The notes: generated by a model not told the origin, from the sequence alone. 64,000 bases of DNA from Paenibacillus terricola (GCF_014779765.1 NZ_JACXZA010000007.1:186001-250000), one strand, 5' to 3'; positions 53,362-63,173 are shown, counted from the stretch's first letter. Translations and numbers: made by a program.

Positions 53362-54561
53362 TCAAGACCGCATTCGCTCGATAGCCGGCTTCTTGGCACG
53401 TTTCTTGCCCGGAAGCGGACGTGCGCACAGCCGCCCGATGTACAGATCGAATGTTTCTGCAAGGTTTCCATGCTGGAACTGCGTCTTGGCGCGCTTATAT
53501 CCTTCCCGTACAAGACGCTCTCTTAGCGCGACGTCGCTCGCAAGACGGATGACCGCCGAAGTTATTTCTTCATGCGACTCTGGGGCCACAATAAGTCCGG
53601 TCACCTCGTCTAAGACCGCTTCCGATGCGCCGCCGGACTGTCCCGCAATAACGGGTACGCCTGCTGACGCCGCCTCCAGATAGACGATGCCGAATCCCTC
53701 AACGTCACCTTCCTCCAGCTCTCGACAGGCCATGATGAATTGATCGGCGAGGTTATAATAATCGTTCAGCCGTTCGCTCCCGGATACGTTGCCGATAAAC
53801 CGAACAGCCTCAGAGACGCCTGTTCTCTTCGCAAGCTGTTCAAGGCGCCCACGCTCCGGACCGTCCCCGACAATAACATAAACAGCGTTCGGCAGCTGCC
53901 GCAATATAGCAGGCATGGACTCGATCACCCGATCATGCCCTTTGCGCGTGACCAACCGGCCAACCGTCAGAATGACGTATTTCCCATCCAAGCCATGCTG
54001 TCTCAGCAGCTCCGAATTCTTCTCCTCTCGATCGAAGATCGCTTCGACCCCGGGATTCACGAGTCCAATGCGACTCGAATCCACACCGTACTCCTCGACT
54101 AGTCTTCGCGTATATTCACTGTTCGTCAGTACACCGTCAGCTTTGCGCAATATCAGCTTCACGATCTGATTCAATCCGATGTACTTCCGAAACATAAGCA
54201 TATCCATGCCATGGGTCGAAATAACGTATCGCCGACCGCCGAACATCTTGAACAGCAGCCCGATAAAGCCAATCAACACATATCCATACACCGTAATGTC
54301 TGGCTCTTCATTGCGGAGTGTTCTTCGAACATAGCGGAACAGCCGTCCCCAGCTCGTAACATCCACCCGCTCCCCTCGCATAAACGATCCCCGTATGATC
54401 TGGAATGGCTGATTCCGATCGAATGGAGCACTTCCCTCATAGTCTGAAGCGAGAACGGTTATCGCATGTTTCGTATGCTTCGACAGGTTGTAGTAATAAT
54501 TTTGCATGCCGCCTATTCCGGGAGGAAACACGCCAGTCACGAGAACGACTTTTCTACTCAT
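53362..54561 (-). CDS. GT4 family glycosyltransferase
   Basis: A 399-residue GT-B glycosyltransferase. It starts VVLVTGVFPPGIGGMQNYYYNLSKH, a GT4 acceptor-domain opening, and has the nucleotide-sugar region ILTVGRLVTRKGHDRVIESM and EGFGIVYLEAASAGVPVIAGQSGG with the EX7E glutamates. It overlaps the preceding LPG-synthase-like gene by eight bases, so the two may make and handle one glycolipid or polymer. Confidence 0.9.
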   Translation of the reverse strand: MSRKVVLVTGVFPPGIGGMQNYYYNLSKHTKHAITVLASDYEGSAPFDRNQPFQIIRGSFMRGERVDVTSWGRLFRYVRRTLRNEEPDITVYGYVLIGFIGLLFKMFGGRRYVISTHGMDMLMFRKYIGLNQIVKLILRKADGVLTNSEYTRRLVEEYGVDSSRIGLVNPGVEAIFDREEKNSELLRQHGLDGKYVILTVGRLVTRKGHDRVIESMPAILRQLPNAVYVIVGDGPERGRLEQLAKRTGVSEAVRFIGNVSGSERLNDYYNLADQFIMACRELEEGDVEGFGIVYLEAASAGVPVIAGQSGGASEAVLDEVTGLIVAPESHEEITSAVIRLASDVALRERLVREGYKRAKTQFQHGNLAETFDLYIGRLCARPLPGKKRAKKPAIERMRS

Positions 54562-55546
54562 ACATTTTCACCCTTTTCGGTAAATGGCCTACCGCTTTAA
54601 TGAGTAACCAGAACGTCACTTCCGCCATGATGTTCCACAATCGCGCAATAACCGAAATATGTAAGGCTATATCCGTACCCAGCTTAAATGAGAGAAAATA
54701 AACGAGAAAGCCTTCCCTTACGCCAAGCCCCCCTGGAAGCGGACTGAACAATCCAAGCAGCCAAGAGGCGGCGAACGTTCCCGCTGCGTACAATAAGCCG
54801 ATACGACCCGCGTCGAAGCTATCGGTCAACATCCAGAAGGCCATTCCCATTACAAAATGGCTGCCGAGAAAACACGCCAAATAGCCGAAGAAAGAATTTC
54901 GGGACAACACCGCTGTACCGTCGGCATCTGTAGATGCATGGGGCCTTAGCATTTTGGCAAATAGCTTCTTTAACGGCTTCCAACGGGACGCTGGAGCAAG
55001 CAGATGACGAATCCAAGTGGCAATGCGGTGGTAATATAAATAAGCTGCGCCAAGGATTACGATTGCGGCTGATAGGAGTGGCAATGGATACACGCCTAAG
55101 CTTAAAGCGAGAGTAAGCGCGTATACGAGCGCGGCAGATACTAGGAGAACATTCTCGTAGAGGATAGCGGCGAGCTGCGCCTGCATCGGAACGCCTTCCC
55201 GCGTCGCCAGCACGATGCGGCCTGCGTAGTTCCAGAAGCCGCCCGGGATATACTTGGCGAATTGCGAATCAATGAAGATGCGCAGCCCCGTCACCAGTCG
55301 CAGCTTGCTCCCCTTCCGCTCTCCCTCCGCCCCCGAGGCATTCACGATCAGCACCCAAATGCTAGCCTGCATCATCAGAGATACGGCGAACAGCAGCATG
55401 GATGCATAGAACCGATAATCTGCCCGCATTAGCAATGCTGGAATGTCCGATGCTCTTAATGGGACGCTTCGTGCAACGAAATACACCGTTACCACCACGA
55501 GAATCGACTTGAGCACCTTTGGCGCCCATCTCTGCAATGCCGCCAT
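54554..55546 (-). CDS. AglD/UPF0104-type integral membrane protein (LPG synthase TM domain family)
   Basis: A protein of about 330 residues with at least eight membrane helices and the family end GLFSPLPGGLGVREGFLVYF. Members include the flippase-like part of MprF and glycosyltransferase-coupled membrane proteins. The ATG at 55546 is chosen as the start of the conserved part; no strong ribosome binding site is seen. It is coupled to the GT4 gene. Confidence 0.8.
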   Translation of the reverse strand: MAALQRWAPKVLKSILVVVTVYFVARSVPLRASDIPALLMRADYRFYASMLLFAVSLMMQASIWVLIVNASGAEGERKGSKLRLVTGLRIFIDSQFAKYIPGGFWNYAGRIVLATREGVPMQAQLAAILYENVLLVSAALVYALTLALSLGVYPLPLLSAAIVILGAAYLYYHRIATWIRHLLAPASRWKPLKKLFAKMLRPHASTDADGTAVLSRNSFFGYLACFLGSHFVMGMAFWMLTDSFDAGRIGLLYAAGTFAASWLLGLFSPLPGGLGVREGFLVYFLSFKLGTDIALHISVIARLWNIMAEVTFWLLIKAVGHLPKRVKMYE

Positions 55547-55759
55547 CGCTTCACCACTTTCCGATTCGGTAACGTAATCCCTTGATTGTAAGTCGGAACG
55601 GTAAACGGCGATGCAGATATTTATTAAGTTTTCGCATAGCAACTGTCGAAAACAGTCGTGAGCTCATAGTGAAGCCAGCTTCGTAAAACAAAAAAATACA
55701 CCGCCCAGGGCTTCGTCCCATTGGCGATGCATTCATGTTCTCTTCATTATGTCTAACAT

Positions 55760-56590
55760 CTACACAGCGGTCTTAAGCCGGCCCATCTGGATCTGCCCTA
55801 CCATCCGGAACAAGAGGAAAGCAACGATATTGAGGGTGAAGAATAGGATCACCCAGAAGATATTCAATCGACCCAATCGATAAGCATTCATGACGCTCCA
55901 CAGACCGAACAGAATCCAGTACAGGGCGAAGCAAACCATCGCCGATGTTGTGAGAGTATGGGGCTGCGGCGAGAACAACGCGGACCGATCCAGCACGACG
56001 CGAAACTCGCGTATCACTTCGTGCTTATCGTTCTCCACCTTGAATGGAACGTATGAGACTGCGCTAGAATCGTAATTCTCCATGCTAACCGGATAAGTAT
56101 ACGTATCTGTCGGCTGACTGTCCTTCATCTGCAATAACGAAACCGCCTGCACAATGCGTTTGTTATCGTTGAAGTAGGCCTCCATCTCCTCCTGCGTGAT
56201 ACTGCTGTCCGTGACTTTCCCCGCCAGAAGGTTGTGATAGCCATGCAGCATGTTGTCGAAGTCGTCGCTATTACGAGCGTTGTGAGACATGGCAAATAGG
56301 ATGCAAACAACTGATAAAACAAGCATCAAGCAAGAAGCGATAAGCATGGATTTGTTGAAGCCCTTCTGGAATCGATACAATCTCCTCAGCTCCGTATTCA
56401 GCTGTTCCTCTTCGCCAAACCGCTTGAGCGCAATTGACATGCTCTCTTCTTCGGAATAGCCCTCCTGCTGCAGCGCCTTCACCGTATCGGTCAAGTGACT
56501 TCTGATCTCATGCTTGAACTCCTCTAGCTCCTTCGGCTCCAGCGATACATGTCTGCTAAGCTTAGCAATGTAACTCTCCATTCGGTTCAA
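55760..56590 (-). CDS. Permease-prefix-domain membrane protein, PadR-linked
   Basis: A 276-residue protein. Residues 1-70 are a permease-prefix-like helical domain (IAKLSRHVSLEPKELEEFKHEIRSHL), followed by a membrane helix, an extracellular region and two further helices. The TTG start has GGGGGT seven bases upstream, five bases after the PadR stop, and the two are probably co-transcribed. Such pairs often control membrane stress or transport. Confidence 0.75.
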   Translation of the reverse strand: MNRMESYIAKLSRHVSLEPKELEEFKHEIRSHLTDTVKALQQEGYSEEESMSIALKRFGEEEQLNTELRRLYRFQKGFNKSMLIASCLMLVLSVVCILFAMSHNARNSDDFDNMLHGYHNLLAGKVTDSSITQEEMEAYFNDNKRIVQAVSLLQMKDSQPTDTYTYPVSMENYDSSAVSYVPFKVENDKHEVIREFRVVLDRSALFSPQPHTLTTSAMVCFALYWILFGLWSVMNAYRLGRLNIFWVILFFTLNIVAFLLFRMVGQIQMGRLKTAV

Positions 56591-56592
56591 CT

Positions 56593-56928
56593 TCAGACCC
56601 CCTTATAGAACATGTCCATCATGCTTTTGAAAAAATCCCACTGTTCCTTCCTCTCGCGCAAATAAGCGACGCCTGCCTCCGTAATTCGGTAGTACCTTCG
56701 CCTCCCGCCCCCGCTCTCCATGTCTTCATTCCAATACGACTCGACCAATTGGTTGTTCTCCAACCGCTTCAGTACGATGTATAACGTTCCTTCTTTGATT
56801 TCGAATGTATGTTCACTAATGTCGCGGATTCGTTTGCAGATTTCATAGCCATACTGATCCTCTTGCGAGATTTGGCTCAATATGATGCTCTCAATGTAGC
56901 CTTTTAGCATTTCTTTATTAATTTCCAA
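56593..56928 (-). CDS. PadR family transcriptional regulator
   Basis: A 111-residue winged-helix regulator with the PadR pattern EGTLYIVLKRLENNQLVESYW, then GGGRRRYYRITEAGVAYL. The TTG start has GGGAGGA upstream. It probably represses its own operon, which includes the membrane protein just downstream. Confidence 0.9.
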   Translation of the reverse strand: MEINKEMLKGYIESIILSQISQEDQYGYEICKRIRDISEHTFEIKEGTLYIVLKRLENNQLVESYWNEDMESGGGRRRYYRITEAGVAYLRERKEQWDFFKSMMDMFYKGV

Positions 56929-57004
56929 TATAATCCTCCCCTCCTAATATGTATATCATAAAGTACTCTATACTGTATAGTAGTTTTCGCTGCGTATACG
57001 TTAT

Positions 57005-57043
57005 AAAAAAACAGAGCATCGGCATCTTGTTTGCCGAGCTCTG
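57005..57043 (-). terminator. Terminator after MarR-VOC operon
   Basis: CAGAGC-TCGGCA pairs with TGCCGA-GCTCTG, and the minus strand ends in seven T bases. Confidence 0.85.
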
Positions 57044-57070
57044 CTTGAATGACTTACGTTATGGCGTTGA

Positions 57071-57451
57071 CTACGTTCGATAATAAGACAATACCCAGCT
57101 CACGCCGTTACGATCGGCAACAATGGCGAGAAGTCCGTTAAATGGCGCTTCATACATCTCCGTATGAATCGTCCCGCTGGAAGCAAATTCACCGTAGATT
57201 CGTCGATAAGCATCTTCTGTATCGATTCGCAGAAAAACTCTTACGTAGTCACCCTTTACGGATGGCCTCGCTGCCTTAACATCACTGAACTTAAGAACAG
57301 CCCCCTCAACATTCAGATCCGCATTAAGCACATCGTCTCCCTGCTTGCGCAGAATCGTAATATCCCCGCCCAGCACGCTCTGATAATACTGAATTTCATC
57401 CTTGCAGTTCTCTACTGCAATAATCGGGTACGCAATCATCATCTCATCCAC
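57071..57451 (-). CDS. VOC superfamily protein (PhnB-like)
   Basis: A 126-residue single-domain VOC protein starting IAYPIIAVENCKDEIQYYQSVLGG and ending VADRNGVSWVLSY, as in the PhnB/3-demethylubiquinone-type subgroup. AAGGAGAG lies before the ATG. It begins ten bases after the MarR gene and shares its promoter. Confidence 0.85.
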   Translation of the reverse strand: MDEMMIAYPIIAVENCKDEIQYYQSVLGGDITILRKQGDDVLNADLNVEGAVLKFSDVKAARPSVKGDYVRVFLRIDTEDAYRRIYGEFASSGTIHTEMYEAPFNGLLAIVADRNGVSWVLSYYRT

Positions 57452-57461
57452 TCTCCTTGAA

Positions 57462-57929
57462 TCATTCGATTATATTGGTCTCGCTTAAATTGCGAAGCAC
57501 AATCTTCAGCAGTCCTAACAGCAAGTCATACTCCCCATCGCTAATGCCCTTCCTTGTCTTGCTCTTGACACGGCCCAGCGCTTCCTGCACTTGCGGCACC
57601 ACCGCGCGTCCTGACTCCGTCAAATAAAGCAGTTGATACCGGTTATCCGCAGGGTCAACCTCCCTCCGCACATAACCTTCCGACTCCAACTTCGCAATCG
57701 CCTTCGCGGTTGTCGTCTTGTCGATGAGCAGCTTCTCGCTCAGCGCCTTCTGCGTAATCGGCTGGCCTGATGCAATCGCCATTAAGAAAATGTATTGGCC
57801 GCTCCCGATTCGATAAGGCGCCAGCTCGGCTGAAATGACGACCTGCATGTGGCGATAAATCGCCGAGATGTATTGGCCATGCGATTCCACTGCGCTATTG
57901 CCTGCCGGACGCCAGATTTCGTCGGTCAT
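57462..57929 (-). CDS. MarR family transcriptional regulator
   Basis: A 155-residue regulator with the MarR winged helix: ITQKALSEKLLIDKTTTAKAIAKLESEGYVRREVDPADNRYQLLYLTESG. GAGGAGGG precedes the ATG at 57929. The promoter is flanked by two 17-base repeats, typical of autorepression. It forms an operon with the VOC gene, which may handle the inducing compound. Confidence 0.9.
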   Translation of the reverse strand: MTDEIWRPAGNSAVESHGQYISAIYRHMQVVISAELAPYRIGSGQYIFLMAIASGQPITQKALSEKLLIDKTTTAKAIAKLESEGYVRREVDPADNRYQLLYLTESGRAVVPQVQEALGRVKSKTRKGISDGEYDLLLGLLKIVLRNLSETNIIE

Positions 57930-57946
57930 TTCGATTCCCTCCTCAG

Positions 57947-58000
57947 ATAGGATGTTATTGCAACTAATTGCAGTGTATGCCAAATAGGATGCTATTGCAA
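57947..58000 (-). promoter_or_regulatory. MarR operon promoter with two operator repeats
   Basis: On the minus strand, TTGCAA (57995-58000) and TACACT (57972-57977) are 17 bases apart. A 17-base repeat, TTGCAATARCATCCTAT, covers the -35 box (57984-58000) and recurs at the start site (57947-57963), 37 bases further on. Binding there would block the promoter. Confidence 0.7.
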
Positions 58001-58054
58001 CTATTTTTTTTACAAAAGTTGTATGGCCAGTTACGGCTCCAATTGACACACAAC

Positions 58055-58092
58055 AAAAAACAGAGTACAACCTCGCCGTAGGCTGTACTCTG
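58055..58092 (-). terminator. Terminator of the PTS operon
   Basis: On the minus strand, CAGAGTACAGCCT pairs with AGGTTGTACTCTG and is followed by TTTTTTG. Confidence 0.85.
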
Positions 58093-58117
58093 CTTGGAAA
58101 TACATTAATTTAGCACG

Positions 58118-59887
58118 TCAAACAATCTCGCTAACTTCCGGCACTTCTCTCAGCACAAGCGCCTTCGCATCCGCCGCGTCGTCCACGTCCAGAACCGCTC
58201 TCGCGAGGTTCTGCAGCCGTTCCCGATCAAGCCGAGCCAACAGCCAGCGCGCACGGGTCACCGAGCCGGCGCTCATGCTGAATTCATCGAGCCCCATGCC
58301 GAGCAGAACGGGGAGCGCGAGCGGATTACCGGCCATCTCGCCGCACATCCCGACCCATTTGCCCTCGGCATGCGCCGCAGCGATCACCCGGTCAATAAGC
58401 CGCAACACAGCGGGATGGAATGGATCCGATAGGCTCGACAGCTTCGGATTCATCCGATCCGCCGCCATCGTGTACTGCACGAGGTCGTTCGTACCGATGC
58501 TGAAGAAGTCGACCTCGCGTGCAAGACGGTCCGCCATCATCGCCGCCGCCGGAATCTCGATCATGATGCCAGTCTCCATGCTCGGATTAAACGGGATGCC
58601 CGCTTCCGACAACTCCTGCTTCGCTTCCTCTAACAATTGCTTCGCCATGCGCCATTCCCGGAGCGTTGCAATCATCGGGAACATCGCTTTCACATTGCCA
58701 TGCGCGCTCGCGCGAAGGATGGCGCGAAGCTGCGTCTTGAACAGTTCCGGCCGGTCGAGGCTAATCCGAATCGCCCGATAGCCAAGGAACGGATTGTCTT
58801 CCTTCTCGAGCTCAAGCAGCGGAAGCTCCTTGTCGCCGCCGATATCCATCGTACGGATTACGATGGGCGCATCCGCGCCGAATGCTTCAGCCACGGTCCG
58901 ATACGCTTCGTATTGCTCATCCTCGGTAGGCAGCGTATCGCGTCCCATAAACAGAAACTCCGTACGGAATAACCCGATGCCCTCTGCACCCTTAAGTTTT
59001 GCCTGCTTCGCATCCGCCGAGGAGCCGATATTGGCGACAAGCTCGACTTGTACGCCGTCTGCGCTCATGGATGGACGGTCAAGGAAAGCCTCATACTCCG
59101 CCTGCTTGCCGCCTTCTGCCGAACGACGCGCTTCATACTCTGCCAGTGCCGCTGCATCTGGCTCGATAAGAACGAGACCGGCCCCGCCGTCCACGATGAC
59201 GAGCTGTCCATTCCGTATGTCCCGCAGGCTCTCGCCAATGCCAACGACAGCCGGAAACCCACCTGACCGGGCAATGATCGCAGAGTGGGACGTTGCGCCT
59301 CCCACCGCAGTCGCGAATCCGGCGACGGTCGATGCATTGAGGCCAGCCGTCTCTGACGGCGTCAGATCCTCCGCAATCAGAATGGCTCGATTCCCTGTCG
59401 CACCACCCGCTCCTGCCATCGCATCCTGTCCAGCGTCAGCAGCTTCTTCGCCGCTTAACAGCCGCGCGACTCGGCGGCCGACATCGAGCACGTCTGCGGA
59501 CCGTTCGCGCAGGTACGGATCGTCCACTGCGCCGAGCACTTCCGCAACTTCCTTCGCCGTTTCGAGGATGGCCGATACGCCATCGTACAATTCAGCTGTT
59601 ATTTTCTCCCGAGCAGCCCCGACCAATTCCTCATCCTCTAGCAGAAAGGCATGCGCTTCGAAGATCTCAGCCTCATGCGCCTTGCCATCCTCCAGAAGCT
59701 TCGTGCGGATCGCGTCCAGCTCCTCGGCGGCCGTCGATACGGCTGCATCGAATTTTGCTGCTTCGGCTTCCGCCATTGCAGGTTCGATCTTGCTTACGAC
59801 ATGAGGTTCTATATTCGTACGCAGCACCTTGGCGTATCCAATTGCGATGCCTGAGGATGCCGGCGTTCCTTGTAATGTCGTACTCAT
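58118..59887 (-). CDS. ptsI: PTS enzyme I (phosphoenolpyruvate-protein phosphotransferase)
   Basis: A 589-residue enzyme I, the general phosphoryl donor of the PTS. The phospho-His site is in GGATSHSAIIARSGGFPAV, and the PEP-binding C-terminal domain has FRTEFLFMGRDTLPTEDEQY, MIEIPAAAMMADRLAREVDFFSIGTNDLVQY and the catalytic Cys in VGMCGEMAGNP. The ATG at 59887 lies one base after the ptsH stop. Confidence 0.96.
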   Translation of the reverse strand: MSTTLQGTPASSGIAIGYAKVLRTNIEPHVVSKIEPAMAEAEAAKFDAAVSTAAEELDAIRTKLLEDGKAHEAEIFEAHAFLLEDEELVGAAREKITAELYDGVSAILETAKEVAEVLGAVDDPYLRERSADVLDVGRRVARLLSGEEAADAGQDAMAGAGGATGNRAILIAEDLTPSETAGLNASTVAGFATAVGGATSHSAIIARSGGFPAVVGIGESLRDIRNGQLVIVDGGAGLVLIEPDAAALAEYEARRSAEGGKQAEYEAFLDRPSMSADGVQVELVANIGSSADAKQAKLKGAEGIGLFRTEFLFMGRDTLPTEDEQYEAYRTVAEAFGADAPIVIRTMDIGGDKELPLLELEKEDNPFLGYRAIRISLDRPELFKTQLRAILRASAHGNVKAMFPMIATLREWRMAKQLLEEAKQELSEAGIPFNPSMETGIMIEIPAAAMMADRLAREVDFFSIGTNDLVQYTMAADRMNPKLSSLSDPFHPAVLRLIDRVIAAAHAEGKWVGMCGEMAGNPLALPVLLGMGLDEFSMSAGSVTRARWLLARLDRERLQNLARAVLDVDDAADAKALVLREVPEVSEIV

Positions 59888-59888
59888 A

Positions 59889-60149
59889 TTAGTGACTTTC
59901 CTGCAGAACGAGGACTGCACCGACTGCGTCGATTACTGCTTCGGCACCTTCTCCCTCCGCCACGACCGTTATCGAATCGCCCTGCTTGGCGCCGACCGAC
60001 AATACCTTCACCAGGCTCTTCGCGCTGAACCGGCTTCCGCCCTTCTCCAGAAGAACGTCACCGTCGAACGACTTCGCCGCTTCAACGATTTTGCGCGCGG
60101 GACGTGCGTGAATGCCCGTCGGATTCTCTACTGTAAATGTTTTCTGCAT
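59889..60149 (-). CDS. ptsH: PTS phosphocarrier protein HPr
   Basis: An 86-residue HPr. The catalytic His is residue 14 (NPTGIHARPARK), and the regulatory Ser is residue 45 (SAKSLVKVLSVGAKQGD), both one lower than in B. subtilis because the N-terminus is one residue shorter. It takes phosphate from enzyme I and passes it to EIIA; phospho-Ser HPr would act with CcpA on cre sites such as those seen here. Confidence 0.95.
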   Translation of the reverse strand: MQKTFTVENPTGIHARPARKIVEAAKSFDGDVLLEKGGSRFSAKSLVKVLSVGAKQGDSITVVAEGEGAEAVIDAVGAVLVLQESH

Positions 60150-60209
60150 GGTTTCTCCTGCCTCCTATATATCTGTGATCGCTTATAGTTCAGTTCGAGT
60201 TCTACCCTC

Positions 60210-61664
60210 TTATAATCTTTTCTTAATGTCGTCCTTCAACCGCTCCGATTGCGTGCCGAAAATCGCCTGCACCGCGCCTTTGCTAAGGCGAATGACGCCG
60301 GATGCCCCCAGCTTCTTAAGCTCTGCATCGTTGACGGCCTTCTCGTCCTTCACGACGAGCCGCAAGCGGGTGATGCAGGCGTCGATCGATTGGATGTTGC
60401 CCGGTCCGCCAAGCGCCGCGAGCACTTGACCCGGCTTGTCGTTAGCAGGTTGTGCGCTTGCGCCTTCCGACACCTGTCCGTCCGTGACGAGCTCGCCGTC
60501 TTCCCGTCCAGGCGTTTTCAGATTGAACTTCACGATGATGATCCGGAATAGGAAATAATAAACGATAGCAAAACCGATACCGACCGGAATGATCAACAGC
60601 GGCTTCGTCGCCAGCGGATAGTTGATCGCATAATCCAAGAAGCCTGCCGAGAAGCCGAAGCCATGCTTGACGCCAAGGTATGTCATCAGCCAGCCGGATG
60701 CGCCAGCCAGAATAGCGTGAACAACGTACAGGGCAGGCGCGACAAACATGAAAGCGAACTCAAGCGGCTCTGTAATACCTGTCAGGAACGAGGCGAACGC
60801 TGCCCCGACGAAGATGGACGAGACAAGCTTGCGTTTCTCCGGCTTCGCCGTATGAATGATCGCGAATGCCGCTGCCGGAAGCGCGAACATCATCATCGGG
60901 AAGAAGCCCGTCATGAAGAGGCCTGCAGACTTGTCGCCCGCGAAGAAACGGTGAAGGTCGCCGTGAACGACGTTGCCTGCCGCATCGGTGTAGCTGCCGA
61001 TCTGGAACCAAGCGATGGAATTGATCACGTGATGCAAGCCAAACGGAATGAGCAGACGGTTAGCCGTCATGTAGATGAAGGCGCCAACGCCTCCCAGACC
61101 GACAACCCAGTTGCCGAATTGATCCAGCGCATTCTGCACCGGACCCCAGATCAAGCCGAACAGCAGACCGACGATGACCATCGCGAACGAGGTGACGATC
61201 GGAACGAACCGTTTGCCCGAGAAGAATCCGAGCCAATCCGGCAGTTTAATATTATGGAATCGGTTATACATGTACGATGCGATGAGACCTGCCAGAATGC
61301 CGCCAAGTACGCCCATGTCGAGCTTCATATCTTTGCCGACGATGCCCGTGAATGCAACCGGCACCTTCTCCAGCACATTCTGCAGCACGAGATATGCGAT
61401 AACGGCCGCAAGCGTCGCTACGGCATCGCCCGCCATTCCGATCGCGACGCCGATGGCGAAGATGAGCGGCAGGTTATCGAAGATTGCCGAACCGCCCGCC
61501 GCGAGGAACGGCGCAATATAATGGTTGAGCCAATCGCCGAACGATCCCCAACCGAAATCTTTGACATAATCGATGCTGCCGAAACGGAGCAGCAGCGCTG
61601 CAGCCGGCAATGCGGCAACGGGCAGCATCAACGATTTACCGATCTTTTGCAAGAATGCCAACAT
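60210..61664 (-). CDS. PTS EIICB, N-acetylglucosamine/glucose type (NagE-like)
   Basis: A 484-residue permease. The IIC domain (about 1-385) has FDNLPLIFAIGVAIGMAGD, RLLIPFGLHHVINSIAWFQIG and LTGITEPLEFAFMFVAPALY. The joint NLKTPGRED leads to the IIB domain with phospho-Cys in SIDACITRLRL. I recall the closest matches, including the joint region, from E. coli NagE, so GlcNAc is favoured over glucose; there is no fused IIA. The next regulator (RpiR type) fits amino sugars. Glucose cannot be excluded. Confidence 0.85.
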   Translation of the reverse strand: MLAFLQKIGKSLMLPVAALPAAALLLRFGSIDYVKDFGWGSFGDWLNHYIAPFLAAGGSAIFDNLPLIFAIGVAIGMAGDAVATLAAVIAYLVLQNVLEKVPVAFTGIVGKDMKLDMGVLGGILAGLIASYMYNRFHNIKLPDWLGFFSGKRFVPIVTSFAMVIVGLLFGLIWGPVQNALDQFGNWVVGLGGVGAFIYMTANRLLIPFGLHHVINSIAWFQIGSYTDAAGNVVHGDLHRFFAGDKSAGLFMTGFFPMMMFALPAAAFAIIHTAKPEKRKLVSSIFVGAAFASFLTGITEPLEFAFMFVAPALYVVHAILAGASGWLMTYLGVKHGFGFSAGFLDYAINYPLATKPLLIIPVGIGFAIVYYFLFRIIIVKFNLKTPGREDGELVTDGQVSEGASAQPANDKPGQVLAALGGPGNIQSIDACITRLRLVVKDEKAVNDAELKKLGASGVIRLSKGAVQAIFGTQSERLKDDIKKRL

Positions 61665-61697
61665 AAATGGATTCCCCTTCTCGTTTAATTTATTTTC

Positions 61698-62204
61698 TTA
61701 TTTGCCTGACTTAAGATGAACTGTTAGAATGGCCGGCGCTTGCGCAGCGACATTGCCGCTTGCGCTATCCACCGACTCGGCGAGGTCCTCGTTTGCGACG
61801 ACGATCGGCGTCACGACGGAATAACCCGCTTCGCGAATGCGTTCCAGATCGACCTCGATAAGCGGCTGACCCTTCTTCACGCTGTCTCCTGTTCGGACCA
61901 AGGGCTTAAACCCTTCGCCTTTCATCTCGACCGTGTTGATGCCGACATGAATGAGCAGCTCCAGCCCCGACTCATGCTCCACCACGACAGCGTGGCCGGT
62001 ATCGATCAGATGCCCGATCGTTCCGTCGAATGGCGCTGTTACCGTACCTGAGGCCGGTTCAATAGCGGCTCCCGGTCCCATGAAGCCTTGCGAGAACGCC
62101 TCGTCCGGCACTTCCGCAAGCGGAACGAGCTTCCCCGCGAGCGGCGCTGCGATCTCCACCGTCTTTGTTTTTGTTTTGCCGCCGCCGAATAATTTGCCTA
62201 ACAT
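61698..62204 (-). CDS. PTS EIIA, glucose/GlcNAc type
   Basis: A 168-residue Crr-like EIIA. The two active-site histidines are in DTGHAVVVEHESGLELLIHVGINTV, the second being phosphorylated by HPr. The fold motif GTVTAPFDGTIGHLI precedes them. It supplies phosphate to the EIICB encoded just downstream. AAGGGGTG seven bases before the ATG at 62204 makes it a better start than the one at 62210. Confidence 0.93.
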   Translation of the reverse strand: MLGKLFGGGKTKTKTVEIAAPLAGKLVPLAEVPDEAFSQGFMGPGAAIEPASGTVTAPFDGTIGHLIDTGHAVVVEHESGLELLIHVGINTVEMKGEGFKPLVRTGDSVKKGQPLIEVDLERIREAGYSVVTPIVVANEDLAESVDSASGNVAAQAPAILTVHLKSGK

Positions 62205-62241
62205 ATCCATGCACCCCTTGCCTGATCTTGTTGTAGAAATG

Positions 62242-63111
62242 CTACTGCTGCTTCGTCTCGAACGTCTGAACGAAACGATTCAACGCTAAAGCCAAATACC
62301 CGGCCTCGTCCTCGATTGCGCCCGTGAATCCTAGCGCCTCCGCCGCTTGGCGAATCGCGTCTGACGCGATGCCGAACTCAAGCGGATGGCTTTCTCGAAT
62401 ATGCGCCGTGAGCGGATTCTTGGCTTGACGACCCTCCGTCAGCGACTCGAATGCCTCGCGCAAATGGGCGACGAGCCTGAGATAGCTTCTGCTGTCCCTC
62501 GGAATGGCAATGCCAAGCCCGCTCTCGATCCGCGCTACCGTGTCATTGATAGCCGCCGCCAACAGCGCCAGTCTTCCTACCGGCATCGTCACCGATGCGG
62601 AACGAACGTGCAGCGCCAGAAAACCCGTCTCGTCCTCCGGCACCTCAATGCCCAGCTTGCGCCCGATCATCTCCGCCGCAATGCCTGCGATTTCGAATTC
62701 CTTCGGGAAGCCCAGCTTCGTCTCGAGCAGGAACGGATTGTTGATCGCCATCCCGTTGCGCAGCCTATACGCCGCGAACTGAATATGATTGGGGAGAGCG
62801 AAGTACACTTTGGGATGAACCGGCGTACCTAGCCGCTCCTTCATCATTTCGATGATCCGCTCCGAAACTTCGATGACGTCCGGGTCGAGATCGTCGACGA
62901 GCGATTCATACCGCTCTCTTGAATCTCCCTCGTCGAGCTTATATCTTCGCTCGATACGAGTGTCGTCTTTACGGATCACTGCTTCATTCTTACAGGCGAA
63001 CCCCAAGCCTTTACCGAACAGAACGTACTCCTTGGAACTTACCGGATCTACCGTCAGCACAACATTGTTGCCGACGATCTTCTCCACCTTCATGCTGTCG
63101 CTTGACGTCAA
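62242..63111 (-). CDS. glcT: Transcriptional antiterminator GlcT
   Basis: A 289-residue BglG/SacY-type antiterminator. The N-terminal RNA-binding domain has MKVEKIVGNNVVLTVDPVSSKEYVLFGKGLGFACK (about 7-60). Two PTS regulation domains follow with conserved histidines (EIAGIAAEMIGRKLGIE, and ALHVRSASVTMP). The start is a TTG at 63111 with GGGAGGG six bases upstream. GlcT binds the RAT in its own leader (63225-63251), so the operon is self-controlled. Confidence 0.92.
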   Translation of the reverse strand: MTSSDSMKVEKIVGNNVVLTVDPVSSKEYVLFGKGLGFACKNEAVIRKDDTRIERRYKLDEGDSRERYESLVDDLDPDVIEVSERIIEMMKERLGTPVHPKVYFALPNHIQFAAYRLRNGMAINNPFLLETKLGFPKEFEIAGIAAEMIGRKLGIEVPEDETGFLALHVRSASVTMPVGRLALLAAAINDTVARIESGLGIAIPRDSRSYLRLVAHLREAFESLTEGRQAKNPLTAHIRESHPLEFGIASDAIRQAAEALGFTGAIEDEAGYLALALNRFVQTFETKQQ

Positions 63112-63173
63112 TCCAATCCCTCCCGTACCGATAGATTTCCCTGCGCAATCACGGTTACGCCTATCTGCAACGA

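Noticed and set aside
58794-59804. 336-codon + strand frame opposite ptsI
   Set aside because: A Ser/Ala/Arg-rich shadow of the ptsI codon pattern, with no conserved features.
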